DNA of 64,000 bases. Source: CALLCD01 sp039196965 (GTDB lineage: Bacteria > Pseudomonadota > Alphaproteobacteria > Caulobacterales > Hyphomonadaceae). The DNA lies in contig JBCCUK010000021.1 of assembly GCA_039196965.1 (NCBI GenBank), forward strand, positions 13,224 to 77,223, in the 5' to 3' direction. The translations under genes and the position numbers were made by a program. Below, one piece after another: positions 26,476 through 35,272 of this stretch (its first letter is position 1; every line of letters begins with the position of its first letter). The notes under the pieces were generated by a model. That model had not been told where the DNA came from. It searched no databases and worked only from the letters and a program-made list of their open reading frames with translations.

Positions 26476-26991
26476 TCAGCGGCAGCTTGCGTCGGCCCGA
26501 TCAATCGCATCCGACGATCCTGCCAGCGAAAAGTGATAGGCGACCTGGGTGTCTCGCGCCGAAACGGCTTCCACCCGCAATTCAGAACCCCGCTTCAGGG
26601 CGCGAACCAGCTTCGGATCGTCCTCATCTGAAGCAAAGGCCTCATTTCCGGATGAGAAGAGGGTCCACCCCGCGCGGCCGATTCGAGCCGAAGGTGCGAG
26701 GTCTGCACGGAGTTCATAGCCGACTTTCAGGCTCGGTTGACCGCGGACACGCCCCGATGCCCAATTCGTTACATAGAACCAGACATCGCCATGGTCGGCA
26801 CTGGCCGGGGCGCGGTCCTTTGCTTCGGTTGCGGCATAGCAAACGCGCTGGCCCTCAACGTCCGTTGTAAAAACTGTCCAGTCCTTAAATTTTGCGACAG
26901 CTGTGGGGTTGGCGATCGCAGCGCCTTGAAATGCCAGAAAACTCAAGGTTAAGGCCGCAGACATCCGCCGGAAATGCATTTTTCTCATCAT
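26476..26991 (-). CDS. IalB-like invasion-associated locus B family protein
   Basis: A 171-residue exported protein of the IalB family (Bartonella invasion locus B-like), a small periplasmic fold of unknown biochemical role widespread in free-living alphaproteobacteria. Signal peptide FRRMSAALTLSFLAFQGAAIA, then FKDWTVFTTDVEGQRVCYAATE and later VWFYVTNW, RGQPSLKVGYEL and GWTLFSSGNEAFA, all family marks, with a C-terminal Cys (DASCR) that may pair with the first one. Start is one of ATG 26991, 26988 or 26979. It is divergent from the ECF sigma gene, which may control it. Confidence 0.75.
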   Translation of the reverse strand: MMRKMHFRRMSAALTLSFLAFQGAAIANPTAVAKFKDWTVFTTDVEGQRVCYAATEAKDRAPASADHGDVWFYVTNWASGRVRGQPSLKVGYELRADLAPSARIGRAGWTLFSSGNEAFASDEDDPKLVRALKRGSELRVEAVSARDTQVAYHFSLAGSSDAIDRADASCR

Positions 26992-27130
26992 CTTTCTAAA
27001 CCGGTATATGCACGATTTTGATATCGAATTCTCACCACACAAGGTATGAACAGAATAAGACCAAATCGCGATGGTCGCGACCTGTCCTAGAGGGTTTTCG
27101 GCTTTCGCGGCGGGCATCAGTGGAGATGGC

Positions 27131-27733
27131 GTGAGCAAACCGGCAAAAGATCCCAGTATTCGACGGGAACACCATCCGGGCGGCCTCGGCCGGGAGTATG
27201 GTTTTGCCGATTGTCTTGAGCGGGTTGGCCGAGAGCAGAGCCGGTCGGACTTCAAGATAGTTTTCAAACATTTCGCCCCCCGTGTGAAATCGTTCCTGAT
27301 CAAGCGCGGTGCCAACGACGTCCAGGCTGAAGAGCTTGCCCAGGAGATAATGGCGACGGTCTGGTCGAAGGCAAGTCAATATGATCGCAATCAGGCTGCT
27401 GTTTCCACCTGGATTTTCCGGATCGCCCGGAACCGGCAGATTGACCAGTTCAGGAAAGATTGCAGGCCAGACCTCGATCCCAAAGATCCATTGTTGCAGC
27501 CGGTGCAGGAAGAGCATCCTGATATCGCGATCTTCAAATCGGAAGAACAGGCGAGATTGCGGGCCGAATTGCGCAAATTGCCGGAGGAGCAGCTCCAGCT
27601 TGTGCGGGCTTCTTTTTATGACGGGCTGCCTCATGCCGAAATTGCAGAACGCTTCAATCTGCCCTTAGGCACTGTAAAATCAAGAATAAGACTGGCCTTC
27701 CACAAATTACGGGACCGCCTACACGAGGTGTAA
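27131..27733 (+). CDS. ECF RNA polymerase sigma factor (RpoE/ChrR-type)
   Basis: A 200-residue ECF sigma factor. Region 2 spans FKIVFKHFAPRVKSFLIKRG to STWIFRIARNRQIDQFRK, and region 4 LRKLPEEQLQLVRASFYDGLPHAEIAERFNLPLGTVKSRIR with the helix-turn-helix. The pairing with a ChrR-like gene five bases downstream points to the group that answers singlet oxygen or related stress in Rhodobacter. The GTG at 27131 is chosen because GGAG lies five bases before it; an ATG at 27071 is in frame but the extra residues are not family-like. Confidence 0.88.
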   Translation: MSKPAKDPSIRREHHPGGLGREYGFADCLERVGREQSRSDFKIVFKHFAPRVKSFLIKRGANDVQAEELAQEIMATVWSKASQYDRNQAAVSTWIFRIARNRQIDQFRKDCRPDLDPKDPLLQPVQEEHPDIAIFKSEEQARLRAELRKLPEEQLQLVRASFYDGLPHAEIAERFNLPLGTVKSRIRLAFHKLRDRLHEV

Positions 27734-27738
27734 ACTCT

Positions 27739-28497
27739 ATGTCTTCAAAAGAGAATCTTGGCTTGATCTCTGCGGGAACTGATCAATATTCTGTTTCAGC
27801 GACTGCACTAGAGGCGACGAGAAACAGTATGATTACACCTACGGATACAGTTTATGGTGAACTTTACAGCGCCTATGCATCCGGTTCCCTTGATGCGGCA
27901 TTCGCATTGCTGGTCGAAACACAGTCGGCTTTGAGCGAAGAAGTAGCCGAAGATGTTGCTGTCAGCGAGCTGATCGCGGGTGACATGCTCGAAATGGATG
28001 AGCCAGTGGAATTGGCCGATGACGCATTGGAGAAAGTCTTTGCCACGATAGACGCGGCATATGATTCAGAAGCTCATCGGATGGCCGCCTCGGCCTGCGC
28101 AAACCAGCTCGACGACGTGGCTGCTTTCCCTGAACCCGTACTTGGGCACGCCGTCGACGCGATCGTTGACAGCGGGTGGTCTCAGCTGACCCCAGGTGTG
28201 CGCCGGCTGACCCTAGACCTCGGTACGGATTCCGAAGTTGAAATTTACCGGATTGAGCCAAACCAGACGGTTCCGCGTCATACCCATGAAGGCTCTGAGC
28301 TGACACTTGTTCTTGCTGGTGGCTTTACGGATGAAACGGGTCAGTACGGTCCGGGCGATCTTTCCGTGCAAGGGCCGAATGATATTCATCAGCCTACGGC
28401 CGATGATGACGGCGTTTGTTATACGCTCGCCGTGCGCGACGGTGGCCTTCGGTTCACCGGTGTGCTCGGCGTCATACAGCGCCTGCTCGGGCGTTAG
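27739..28497 (+). CDS. ChrR-like anti-sigma factor with cupin domain and altered zinc site
   Basis: A 252-residue protein with the two domains of ChrR: an N-terminal anti-sigma helix bundle (about residues 36-110, YSAYASGSLDAAFALLVETQ) and a C-terminal cupin (about 150-245). The cupin metal ligands H181, H183, E187 and H217 (PRHTHEGSE and NDIHQP) are at the same spacing as Rhodobacter ChrR H141, H143, E147 and H177. The four zinc ligands of the sigma-binding domain are not: by alignment H6, H31, C35 and C38 become T37, Q62, S66 and V69. An N-terminal 30-residue extension is also unusual; a later ATG at 27829 is possible. Function as anti-sigma is inferred from pairing. Confidence 0.82.
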   Translation: MSSKENLGLISAGTDQYSVSATALEATRNSMITPTDTVYGELYSAYASGSLDAAFALLVETQSALSEEVAEDVAVSELIAGDMLEMDEPVELADDALEKVFATIDAAYDSEAHRMAASACANQLDDVAAFPEPVLGHAVDAIVDSGWSQLTPGVRRLTLDLGTDSEVEIYRIEPNQTVPRHTHEGSELTLVLAGGFTDETGQYGPGDLSVQGPNDIHQPTADDDGVCYTLAVRDGGLRFTGVLGVIQRLLGR

Positions 28498-28506
28498 ACT
28501 TCCGAT

Positions 28507-28995
28507 CTAGTCAGTTCTTGCAGGGCCGCCCGGCATTACTGGGCGGTCTTTCCAGTGCCCCATACTCCGCACACGATCATACATGACCAGTGCACCGGCG
28601 AGCGAAACATTGATACAGAAGCGGGTGGGGATCTTCACCACATGGTCACATCGCTCGACCATCGCCCCCGAGAGATTGCCGCGCTCGGGGCCCAATACAT
28701 AAGCAGCCATGCGGGGATGCCTGAATTCCGGCAACTCAACCGCATCATCTGTCAGCTCAATACCAACAAGCTTTATGCCTTTGGGAAAGTGCATCTCTTC
28801 GACGCTGTCCCATTGGTAATAGGGCAAGTTCTTAAAGGTGCGGGAGGTGTCCGATTTATAGGCAATCTTGGTTCTGTCTTCGGCTTTTACGGAGAATACG
28901 AAGGCCGCACCAAAGGCGTTTGCCGTGCGCATCAGGGCACCGAGGTTCATCGGCTTCGAGATGCCCTCGGCACCAATGGCAAAATATCCACGCAT
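28507..28995 (-). CDS. SpoU/TrmH-family RNA methyltransferase
   Basis: A 162-residue knotted methyltransferase, shorter than TrmH because it lacks N- and C-terminal extensions and thus resembles TrmL-like stand-alone catalytic domains. Motif 1 is KPMNLGALMRTANAFGA, motif 2 AAYVLGPERGNLS and motif 3 IPTRFCINVSLAGALVMYDR, which form the SAM-binding trefoil. The substrate (probably a tRNA or rRNA ribose) is not determined. It is convergent with the ChrR-like gene with 9 bases between. Confidence 0.85.
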   Translation of the reverse strand: MRGYFAIGAEGISKPMNLGALMRTANAFGAAFVFSVKAEDRTKIAYKSDTSRTFKNLPYYQWDSVEEMHFPKGIKLVGIELTDDAVELPEFRHPRMAAYVLGPERGNLSGAMVERCDHVVKIPTRFCINVSLAGALVMYDRVRSMGHWKDRPVMPGGPARTD

Positions 28996-29005
28996 CAGAG
29001 TGAGA

Positions 29006-29317
29006 CTATCCGTTCAAGAGCCGCCAGACCGCCACCAATAGGATAATTCCCGCCGAAGCGGCAAGGACCACCCGCCGGGCAAGGCGCAGCTGGTTGAGCT
29101 GGTCGGGATAAGTTTCCTGCAGATGGGCGATGGCTCCGGGCAGGCTTTTGGTGCCGGGCTCGCCCGCATGCCCATGACCCGCAAAGACGGCTGCGGCGCG
29201 GGAGTCGCTTACGCTGAGGTCCTTATCCCGGGCCCTGAGGGCGCGGGCGAGGATCACGCCGATAATGATCCGCATCTGGACAGCCAGGGCAAAGGCGAAC
29301 GCCAGTATGCCGAACAA
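29006..29317 (-). CDS. Small hypothetical membrane protein
   Basis: Up to 103 residues, with hydrophobic ends (residues 1-22 and about 82-100) flanking a polar middle containing GHGHAGEPG. It fits tightly between the methyltransferase and the isoaspartyl peptidase on the same strand, which supports it being real. The start is uncertain: the 29317 codon is a TTG, and upstream in-frame residues (PLIFWIL) are also membrane-like. No family recognised. Confidence 0.5.
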   Translation of the reverse strand: MFGILAFAFALAVQMRIIIGVILARALRARDKDLSVSDSRAAAVFAGHGHAGEPGTKSLPGAIAHLQETYPDQLNQLRLARRVVLAASAGIILLVAVWRLLNG

Positions 29318-29340
29318 GATCCAGAAGATGAGGGGATGTA

Positions 29341-30213
29341 TCAGTGGAAAATCTTGACGTAGTTTGCGACTGATGACGTGGCTGCTCCGCGTTTCATGCC
29401 TTTGGAATTGTAAGGCATGGCGACGGTGCCATCGGCTCCAACAGCAATCAGTCCTCCGAAGCCGCCGAGATCGCCGACTTCACCGATTACTGCTTCTGCC
29501 GCTTCTGCGACGGGCTCGCCGCCATATTTTACCCGCGCCGCCACGCTGGCCGCCGCCGCGGTGCGCAGAAAATACTCGCCATGGCCCGTACAGGAGATGG
29601 CGACGGATTTGTCTGCCCATGTGCCAGCGCCGATAATCGGGCTGTCGCCAACCCGTCCTGGTGTCTTGTTCAGGAGGCCGCCGGTTGAGGTGGCTGCGGC
29701 GAGCCGGCCCTCAGTATCAAGAACAACCGCCCCCACCGTACCATGGCCCGCTGCATTGGCGGGTAGGGGATCTTTCACTGATGGATCATAGTAAGTGTGC
29801 GGATCGGTTACTTCGGCATGACCGCGCTGGCGGGCAAGCTTTGCTGCCCCAGATCCAGCCAGCAGGACATGGGGAGTGACATCCAGCACATCACGCGCCA
29901 CCGCAATCGGGCTTGTAAATCCTTCCAGAGCTGACACCGCGCCAGCCTCACGCGTTGTGCCATCCATGATCGCGGCGTCCAGTTCCCAGATGCCGTCCTG
30001 ATTGGGCGACGCCCCCTTGCCGGCAATATGATGCCCGCAGGCTTCCAGCTCGGTCACCGCCTTCTGTGCAACATCAAGTGCTGCTTCGCCCGATGTTAGC
30101 CAGGAAGATGCCGCCGCCAGCAGATCCGCCATATGGGTTTCAACATGGCCATATTCGCGGCCGGGGGTTGCGTCTGCCCCGCCATGGATCGCTATGGCCC
30201 AGCTTGCCGCCAC
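29341..30213 (-). CDS. iaaA: Isoaspartyl peptidase / L-asparaginase (Ntn hydrolase)
   Basis: A 290-residue precursor of the plant-type asparaginase family that self-cleaves to expose a threonine nucleophile. The site is visible at HGTVGAVVLD with T159, followed by GRLAAATSTGGLLNKTPGRVGDSPIIGAGTWA, the substrate loop. It hydrolyses isoaspartyl dipeptides and, weakly, asparagine. The end of the upstream small-protein gene is 24 bases downstream of its stop. Cytoplasmic. Confidence 0.92.
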   Translation of the reverse strand: MAASWAIAIHGGADATPGREYGHVETHMADLLAAASSWLTSGEAALDVAQKAVTELEACGHHIAGKGASPNQDGIWELDAAIMDGTTREAGAVSALEGFTSPIAVARDVLDVTPHVLLAGSGAAKLARQRGHAEVTDPHTYYDPSVKDPLPANAAGHGTVGAVVLDTEGRLAAATSTGGLLNKTPGRVGDSPIIGAGTWADKSVAISCTGHGEYFLRTAAAASVAARVKYGGEPVAEAAEAVIGEVGDLGGFGGLIAVGADGTVAMPYNSKGMKRGAATSSVANYVKIFH

Positions 30214-30312
30214 GTCAGGTTCCTCTTCATGGTGCGAAGCGCTTTTCCTTCGCGATTCTGGCCGCTAGTGTCACGCCAACGAAAACACCACACTGCATAG
30301 AGGACTTCACCC

Positions 30313-31305
30313 ATGAAAGCTATCCTTTCCAAAGCGCCGGGCGGCCCCGAAACACTGGTTCTGGAGGAGGTCGCCTCGCCGGAAGCCGGTCCGGGGCAAG
30401 TCGTGGTTTCCGTAAAAGCCTGCGGTGTGAATTATCCGGACGTCCTGATCATTCAGGACATGTACCAATTCAAACCGCCGCGTCCTTTCTCCCCTGGAGG
30501 AGAGGTGGCTGGGCTCATAAAGGAAGTCGGCGAGGGTGTGACCCATGTGAAACCGGGCGACCGGGTGCTCGCATCCACCGGCAGCGGCGGTATGGCAGAG
30601 GAAGTCATCGCCGTTGGCCACAGCGTGATTCCTATTCCGGACACGATGCCCTTCGATGAGGCGTCGGCCTTCATTCTCACCTATGGCACGTCTTACTATG
30701 CTCTGAAGGACCGGGCTGACCCTAAGCCGGGTGAAAGTCTGCTCGTGCTCGGTGCGGCGGGCGGTGTTGGTCTTGCGGCCGTGGAGCTTGGCAAGGCCAT
30801 GGGTCTCGAGGTGATCGCGGCCTGCTCGACCCAGGAGAAGGTCGATTTCTGCCTTGAGAAAGGCGCGGACAAGGGCATTGTCTATGCGAGCGGGGAGCTT
30901 GACCGCGCGGCACAGAAGGAGCTTTCCAACCAGATCAAGGAAGCGGGCGGCGGCGGTGTCGATATTATTTATGATGCTGTTGGGGGCAGTTATGCCGAAC
31001 CGGCGCTGCGGGCGATGAATTGGGAAGGGCGCTTTCTTGTTATTGGCTTCCCGGCGGGGATTCCGAAACTTCCGCTCAATCTCACTCTACTTAAGTCCTG
31101 TGATGTGCGTGGTGTTTTCTGGGGCGCTTCAGTGGCGCGGGATCCGGCTGGTCACAAAAAGAATGTGGAAGATCTCTTCCAGCTTCATGCCGAAGGGAAG
31201 ATCAAGCCTCACGTCTCATCGACATATCCGCTGGCCGAAGCGCCTGCGGCGATCACGGAGCTGATGGAGCGCCGGGCCAAGGGCAAGGTCGTGGTGACGA
31301 TTTAG
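30313..31305 (+). CDS. NADPH:quinone oxidoreductase family (zinc-free MDR)
   Basis: A 330-residue medium-chain reductase. The nucleotide motif is LVLGAAGGVGLAAVELGKAMG, and the quinone-oxidoreductase-type N terminus KACGVNYPDVLIIQDMYQFKPPRPFSPGGEVAG lacks the catalytic zinc cysteines. It reduces quinones or related enones with NADPH. Two bases separate its stop from the next gene. Confidence 0.9.
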   Translation: MKAILSKAPGGPETLVLEEVASPEAGPGQVVVSVKACGVNYPDVLIIQDMYQFKPPRPFSPGGEVAGLIKEVGEGVTHVKPGDRVLASTGSGGMAEEVIAVGHSVIPIPDTMPFDEASAFILTYGTSYYALKDRADPKPGESLLVLGAAGGVGLAAVELGKAMGLEVIAACSTQEKVDFCLEKGADKGIVYASGELDRAAQKELSNQIKEAGGGGVDIIYDAVGGSYAEPALRAMNWEGRFLVIGFPAGIPKLPLNLTLLKSCDVRGVFWGASVARDPAGHKKNVEDLFQLHAEGKIKPHVSSTYPLAEAPAAITELMERRAKGKVVVTI

Positions 31306-31307
31306 CC

Positions 31308-31928
31308 TTGCCGCTACAAAATCGTGTCCGCCCCAATGGCGACATTGTCTCCGTGTCAGTCCGTGGACTGTTTATGGGCAATCGGGGTGGACGCATTCAC
31401 CAGAATGGTGAGTTGAGGCTCCATCCGACGAAGCGGTGGGCGTCCCGTCAATGGATATCCTGCGTCACCTCTTTCAAGGGGAGACAGCGGACCCTGATGG
31501 CTTTAAATCAGTATACTGAGCTTTTCTTTCTGGATGAGGTGACGGCCCTCGCTGCTGGGCATCGGCCATGTTTTGAATGTCGCAGAAAAGCGGCGAGTGC
31601 TTTTGCCAATGCCTGGGCGAGTGCTTTCGGTCTGGAGAAGCGCCCCCTCGTCGCCGAGATGGACAAAGTGCTCCACACGCAAAGGCTCAATGGCCGGGCA
31701 AAGCGTACGCACAGGCGCGACTTTGCAGAACTGCCAGCGGGAGCAATGGTCCAGCGCGGTTCTGATCTGATTGCGAAGACGCCCAATGGCGCGATGTTGT
31801 GGAGTTTTGGCGGTTACATGCCGACAAAAGACATAACGGGCGAGGTCACTTGTCTGACCCCGCCCGCTATCTTGTCGGTGCTCAATGAGGGCTATGCGCC
31901 TATCTGGCACCCGACCGCAGACGTCTGA
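31308..31928 (+). CDS. Conserved hypothetical protein with GHRPCFECRR motif
   Basis: A 206-residue protein. I recognise its pattern from proteobacterial conserved hypotheticals but no function: a WASRQWISCVTSFKGRQRTLM block, YTELFFLDEVTALAAGHRPCFECRRKAA with a CxxC that could bind metal, MDKVLHTQRLNGRAKRTHRR, and a C-terminal LTPPAILSVLNEGY. The start at 31308 is a TTG directly after the reductase stop; alternatives such as the GTG at about 31324 are in frame. It has no signal peptide. The CxxC with flanking basic residues hints at nucleic-acid or zinc binding. Confidence 0.75.
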   Translation: MPLQNRVRPNGDIVSVSVRGLFMGNRGGRIHQNGELRLHPTKRWASRQWISCVTSFKGRQRTLMALNQYTELFFLDEVTALAAGHRPCFECRRKAASAFANAWASAFGLEKRPLVAEMDKVLHTQRLNGRAKRTHRRDFAELPAGAMVQRGSDLIAKTPNGAMLWSFGGYMPTKDITGEVTCLTPPAILSVLNEGYAPIWHPTADV

Positions 31929-32498
31929 TCACTCAGCCGCGACTGCGTCTGTCGCTGACCATGCATTGGCGCTGAACGCAGCATCAACCGGCGTATGGGC
32001 GATGTGGTTCGTATAGTTCGACAGTACTTTGAAAGCCGTTCCAAGCACAACTTCGAGGACGGTTTGCTTCGTGTAACCGGCATCGAGTAAAGCCTGAATG
32101 TCAGCGTCGCTCGGATAGCCGCGAGTCTCGTTCACGATGATCGAGAACTGGCGAAGGGCTTCCAGTTTCGGGTCGGCGATGGCCGTTCCGGCGCGTAGAG
32201 ACTGGATCACATCGTCCGGCACACCAGCGCCTTTAGAAATGGTGGTGTGCGCGGCCATGCAGTATTCACAGCCATTCAGACGGTTGTTTGTCATCAGGAT
32301 GACCTGACGCTCGGTTTCAGAGAGGTTCGTCTTTCCGAAAATGCCCGCAACGGTGAGATATGTCTCAGCTAGCGTCGGCGCTTCGGCCATGGTCGCGATG
32401 AGGTTTGGAACGAAACCAAAGTTCTCTTGCGCTGTTTCTAGGATAGGCTTGGCAGCGTCAGGGGCGGTATCGATTGTATGAGTGGTGAAGTCGGTCAT
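31929..32498 (-). CDS. Carboxymuconolactone decarboxylase / AhpD-like peroxidase-related protein
   Basis: A 189-residue alpha-helical protein of the CMD family. The redox motif is C-E-Y-C-M-A-A-H in NNRLNGCEYCMAAHTTISKG, like AhpD Cys-x-x-Cys with the following His. It may reduce organic hydroperoxides or disulfides. It is convergent with the CxxC hypothetical gene with no gap. Confidence 0.85.
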   Translation of the reverse strand: MTDFTTHTIDTAPDAAKPILETAQENFGFVPNLIATMAEAPTLAETYLTVAGIFGKTNLSETERQVILMTNNRLNGCEYCMAAHTTISKGAGVPDDVIQSLRAGTAIADPKLEALRQFSIIVNETRGYPSDADIQALLDAGYTKQTVLEVVLGTAFKVLSNYTNHIAHTPVDAAFSANAWSATDAVAAE

Positions 32499-32605
32499 TC
32501 TTGCAGGTCCTTGATTTAAGGCGCGGCAGATGCTCCGCGCCGGGCAACAAGCTGGGGATGAGATATGATAGATTTAAGCGCCCTCACCGATATGTGATAT
32601 TAAGC

Positions 32606-33022
32606 TTAGTAGAGGTCCTGCCACTTCGCGCTGCGAATGCTCTGTTCCTCTTTGAGTTTCAACTGCCAGCCGACTGTTCCGAGGATCAAGATGGCAAGTC
32701 TCGCCGTAATGTCGATGGCTATCCCGGCGCTGAAGACTGGCCGTATCACCAAGAAATAGAGATCCATGGCGACGAACGGGATTGAGCCGCCAACAGCAAA
32801 TATTATGAAGCCTGCTGGTGAAAATCTTGCGGCACTTAGAACGGCACCGAGAAGAGCCGACTTTGCTCCATAAAAGCGGATGAGCAGATGGATCGATAGT
32901 CCGTCGCCGCGATACTCATTGTGGAATATAAAAGCTTGTACCACCTCTGGAAATATAAGGCAGGCGCTTCCGAGGCAGAGAAAGATCAGGGCGACTGTGT
33001 TCTGGAAGTGCCGCGCGCGCAT
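32606..33022 (-). CDS. Hypothetical integral membrane protein
   Basis: A 138-residue protein with four predicted membrane segments (about residues 10-25, 50-70, 75-95, 102-120) and a conserved-looking RFYGAKSALLGAVLSA turn. No known family seen. It is upstream of the carboxymuconolactone decarboxylase-like gene and 12 bases downstream of the transaldolase gene, same strand. Confidence 0.65.
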   Translation of the reverse strand: MRARHFQNTVALIFLCLGSACLIFPEVVQAFIFHNEYRGDGLSIHLLIRFYGAKSALLGAVLSAARFSPAGFIIFAVGGSIPFVAMDLYFLVIRPVFSAGIAIDITARLAILILGTVGWQLKLKEEQSIRSAKWQDLY

Positions 33023-33034
33023 AGCGCTCAGCTC

Positions 33035-33685
33035 CTAGACGGAAACGCCAGCTTTCTCCGCATCGGCGAGGAACGCCGCTAAACCTTTATCCGTCAGCGG
33101 ATGATTTGCCAGAGACCGGACAACCGCCGGTGGTGCCGTCATCACGTCTGCTCCGATCAGAGCAGCGTCCTTGACGTGGTTCACTGTGCGAATGGAGGCA
33201 GCAAGGATCTCGGTTTCATATCCGAAATTATCATAGATCGTGCGGATATCTTCGATCAGCTCCATACCATCTATATTGATATCATCGAGGCGGCCGATGA
33301 AGGGCGATATAAAACTTGCACCTGCTTTCGCAGCGAGGAGCGCCTGATTTGCGGAAAAGCAAAGAGTGACATTTGTCTGGATCTCTTCCGACCGAAGAGT
33401 GCGGCAGGCTTTCAGACCTTCCATGGTGAGGGGCAGCTTCACGCACACATTTGATGCAATCCCCGCAAGCTTACGGCCCTGTTCGACCATGCCGTCATAA
33501 TCGGTCGCGATCACTTCGGCGCTTACCGGACCGGGTGTCAGCTTGCAGATCTCTGCAATCACGTCAGGAAATGGCCGACCGGACTTTGCCACAAGAGAGG
33601 GATTGGTGGTCACGCCGTCGACGAGGCCCGTTGAAGCGAGGTCGGCAATTTCGGCGGTATCCGCAGTGTCGACGAAGAATTTCAT
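33035..33685 (-). CDS. tal: Transaldolase (TalC/Fsa-type small form)
   Basis: A 216-residue class I aldolase of the small transaldolase family, moving a dihydroxyacetone unit in the pentose phosphate pathway. N terminus MKFFVDTADTAEIADL, then DGVTTNPSLVAKSG; the Schiff-base lysine sits in NVCVKLPLTMEGLKA, and AKAGASFISPFIGRLDDIN is the other signature. Cytoplasmic. Normal length. Confidence 0.94.
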   Translation of the reverse strand: MKFFVDTADTAEIADLASTGLVDGVTTNPSLVAKSGRPFPDVIAEICKLTPGPVSAEVIATDYDGMVEQGRKLAGIASNVCVKLPLTMEGLKACRTLRSEEIQTNVTLCFSANQALLAAKAGASFISPFIGRLDDINIDGMELIEDIRTIYDNFGYETEILAASIRTVNHVKDAALIGADVMTAPPAVVRSLANHPLTDKGLAAFLADAEKAGVSV

Positions 33686-33751
33686 AATCGGTGCCTTTCT
33701 GAAAGCAGCGGAGCCCGCCTAACAGGTTTTACTGATGCGCGAAAGCGCCGC

Positions 33752-35062
33752 TTATGTGGTCGGCCGCCCGATGCTGGTATAGGCAAACCCTGCTGCTGCC
33801 ATGTCCTCGGGTCTGTAGATGTTCCGAAGATCAATCACCGTATTGCCGCGCATGGCTGTTTTGACACGCTCAAGATCGAGGGCGCGGAACTGATCCCACT
33901 CGGTGATGATCACCATGGCGTCGGCGTCCTCAACGGCGGCATAGGCAGACCCGACAAGATCCAGATCCTGTAAGAGGTGAGACGCTTCTTTCATCGCCTC
34001 TGGGTCATAGGCAACGACATTTGCGCCAGCTTCTTTCAGGAGCGGCACGATATCGAGGGAAGGCGCGTCGCGCATATCATCCGTATTCTGCTTAAAGGCG
34101 AGGCCAAGAATACCGATTTTCTTACCGCTGACATCGCCGCCCATAGCTTCGATGATCTTGCCCGCCATGGCCCGTTTGCGCTTTGCATTCACATCAATGA
34201 CCGTATCGACGATGCGAACAGGTGATCCGTAATCATTGGCGGTCTTGGTTAATGCCAAGGTGTCTTTCGGGAAGCAGGAGCCGCCATAGCCGGGGCCTGC
34301 ATTCAGGAATTTGAGACCGATGCGATTGTCGAGGCCGATTCCCCGCGCCACCTCCTGAACATTGGCTCCAACCTTTTCACAGAGATCAGCCATTTCATTG
34401 ATGAAGGTGATCTTCACAGCGAGGAAGGCGTTCCCGGCATATTTGATGAGCTCTGATGTGCGCCGTGAGGTGAACAGGATCGGGCTCTCTTTCAGGAAAA
34501 GGGGACGATAGACCTCCCGCATCACATTCTGGGCGCGCTCATCTTCGGTGCCGACGACAATTCTGTCCGGGATTTTGAAGTCCTTGATAGCCGCTCCCTC
34601 GCGCAGGAATTCCGGATTTGAGACAACTTCGAAATCGCCATTTGGGCGTTTCTCACGGAGGATGGCCTCGACTTCGTCCCCTGTTCCTACAGGAACCGTC
34701 GATTTGGTTACGACCACAGTGAAACCGTCCATATGCTCGGCGATTTCTTCTGCCACTGCGTAGACGTATTGGAGATCGGCATGGCCGTCACCGCGCCGAG
34801 CTGGTGTGCCTACTGCGATGAATACAGCATCTGCGCTGGCGATAGCTTGTTCGGAATCGGTCGTGAAGAAGAGGCGTTCCTCTTTCACGTTGTTCTCAAC
34901 GAGACGGTCAAGATCCGGTTCGAATATCGGTATTTCGCCTGCATTGAGCCTGTCTATCTTGGAGGCGTCCTTATCGACGCAGGTCACGACGTGGCCGAAA
35001 TCGGCAAAACAAGCCCCGGATACAAGGCCCACATAGCCGGTTCCGATCATAGTGATACGCAT
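33752..35062 (-). CDS. ugd: UDP-glucose 6-dehydrogenase
   Basis: A 436-residue NAD-dependent enzyme making UDP-glucuronate for polysaccharides. GTGYVGLVSG (residues 7-16) binds NAD, KSTVPVGTGDEV and EFLREGAAIKDF follow, and the catalytic cysteine is in GYGGSCFPKDT. The ATG at 35062 begins MRITMIGTGYVG and is chosen over the upstream one at 35122, whose extra residues are basic and atypical. It lies near a phosphohexomutase gene, which supplies sugar phosphates. Confidence 0.94.
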   Translation of the reverse strand: MRITMIGTGYVGLVSGACFADFGHVVTCVDKDASKIDRLNAGEIPIFEPDLDRLVENNVKEERLFFTTDSEQAIASADAVFIAVGTPARRGDGHADLQYVYAVAEEIAEHMDGFTVVVTKSTVPVGTGDEVEAILREKRPNGDFEVVSNPEFLREGAAIKDFKIPDRIVVGTEDERAQNVMREVYRPLFLKESPILFTSRRTSELIKYAGNAFLAVKITFINEMADLCEKVGANVQEVARGIGLDNRIGLKFLNAGPGYGGSCFPKDTLALTKTANDYGSPVRIVDTVIDVNAKRKRAMAGKIIEAMGGDVSGKKIGILGLAFKQNTDDMRDAPSLDIVPLLKEAGANVVAYDPEAMKEASHLLQDLDLVGSAYAAVEDADAMVIITEWDQFRALDLERVKTAMRGNTVIDLRNIYRPEDMAAAGFAYTSIGRPTT

Positions 35063-35272
35063 GGGTCCTCTCCACTGTGTCCAGCCCCGGCGGCAGTTGC
35101 AGGAATCGCGCCGAGATATCAAGTGAAAACCTGTTTCGGACAGTGAGCGGTTTCGTGCTCCGTGCCGATGCCGTTTTTCCTAAAGGTGTGATTTGTCGCC
35201 GGTCTGTCATGGCGATAAGACAGAGAGCATAGAAGGTGCAGCGTTTAGCCAAGCATTCTCGGGGGAGATTAT

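Noticed and set aside
25446..26870. A 474-codon open frame on the plus strand opposite rlmN and the IalB-like gene
   Set aside because: It covers the antisense of two well-supported genes, shows no domain and has the biased composition of a mirror frame.
27032..27634. A 200-codon minus-strand frame opposite the ECF sigma gene
   Set aside because: The sigma regions 2 and 4 on the plus strand are unmistakable; this is the mirror frame.
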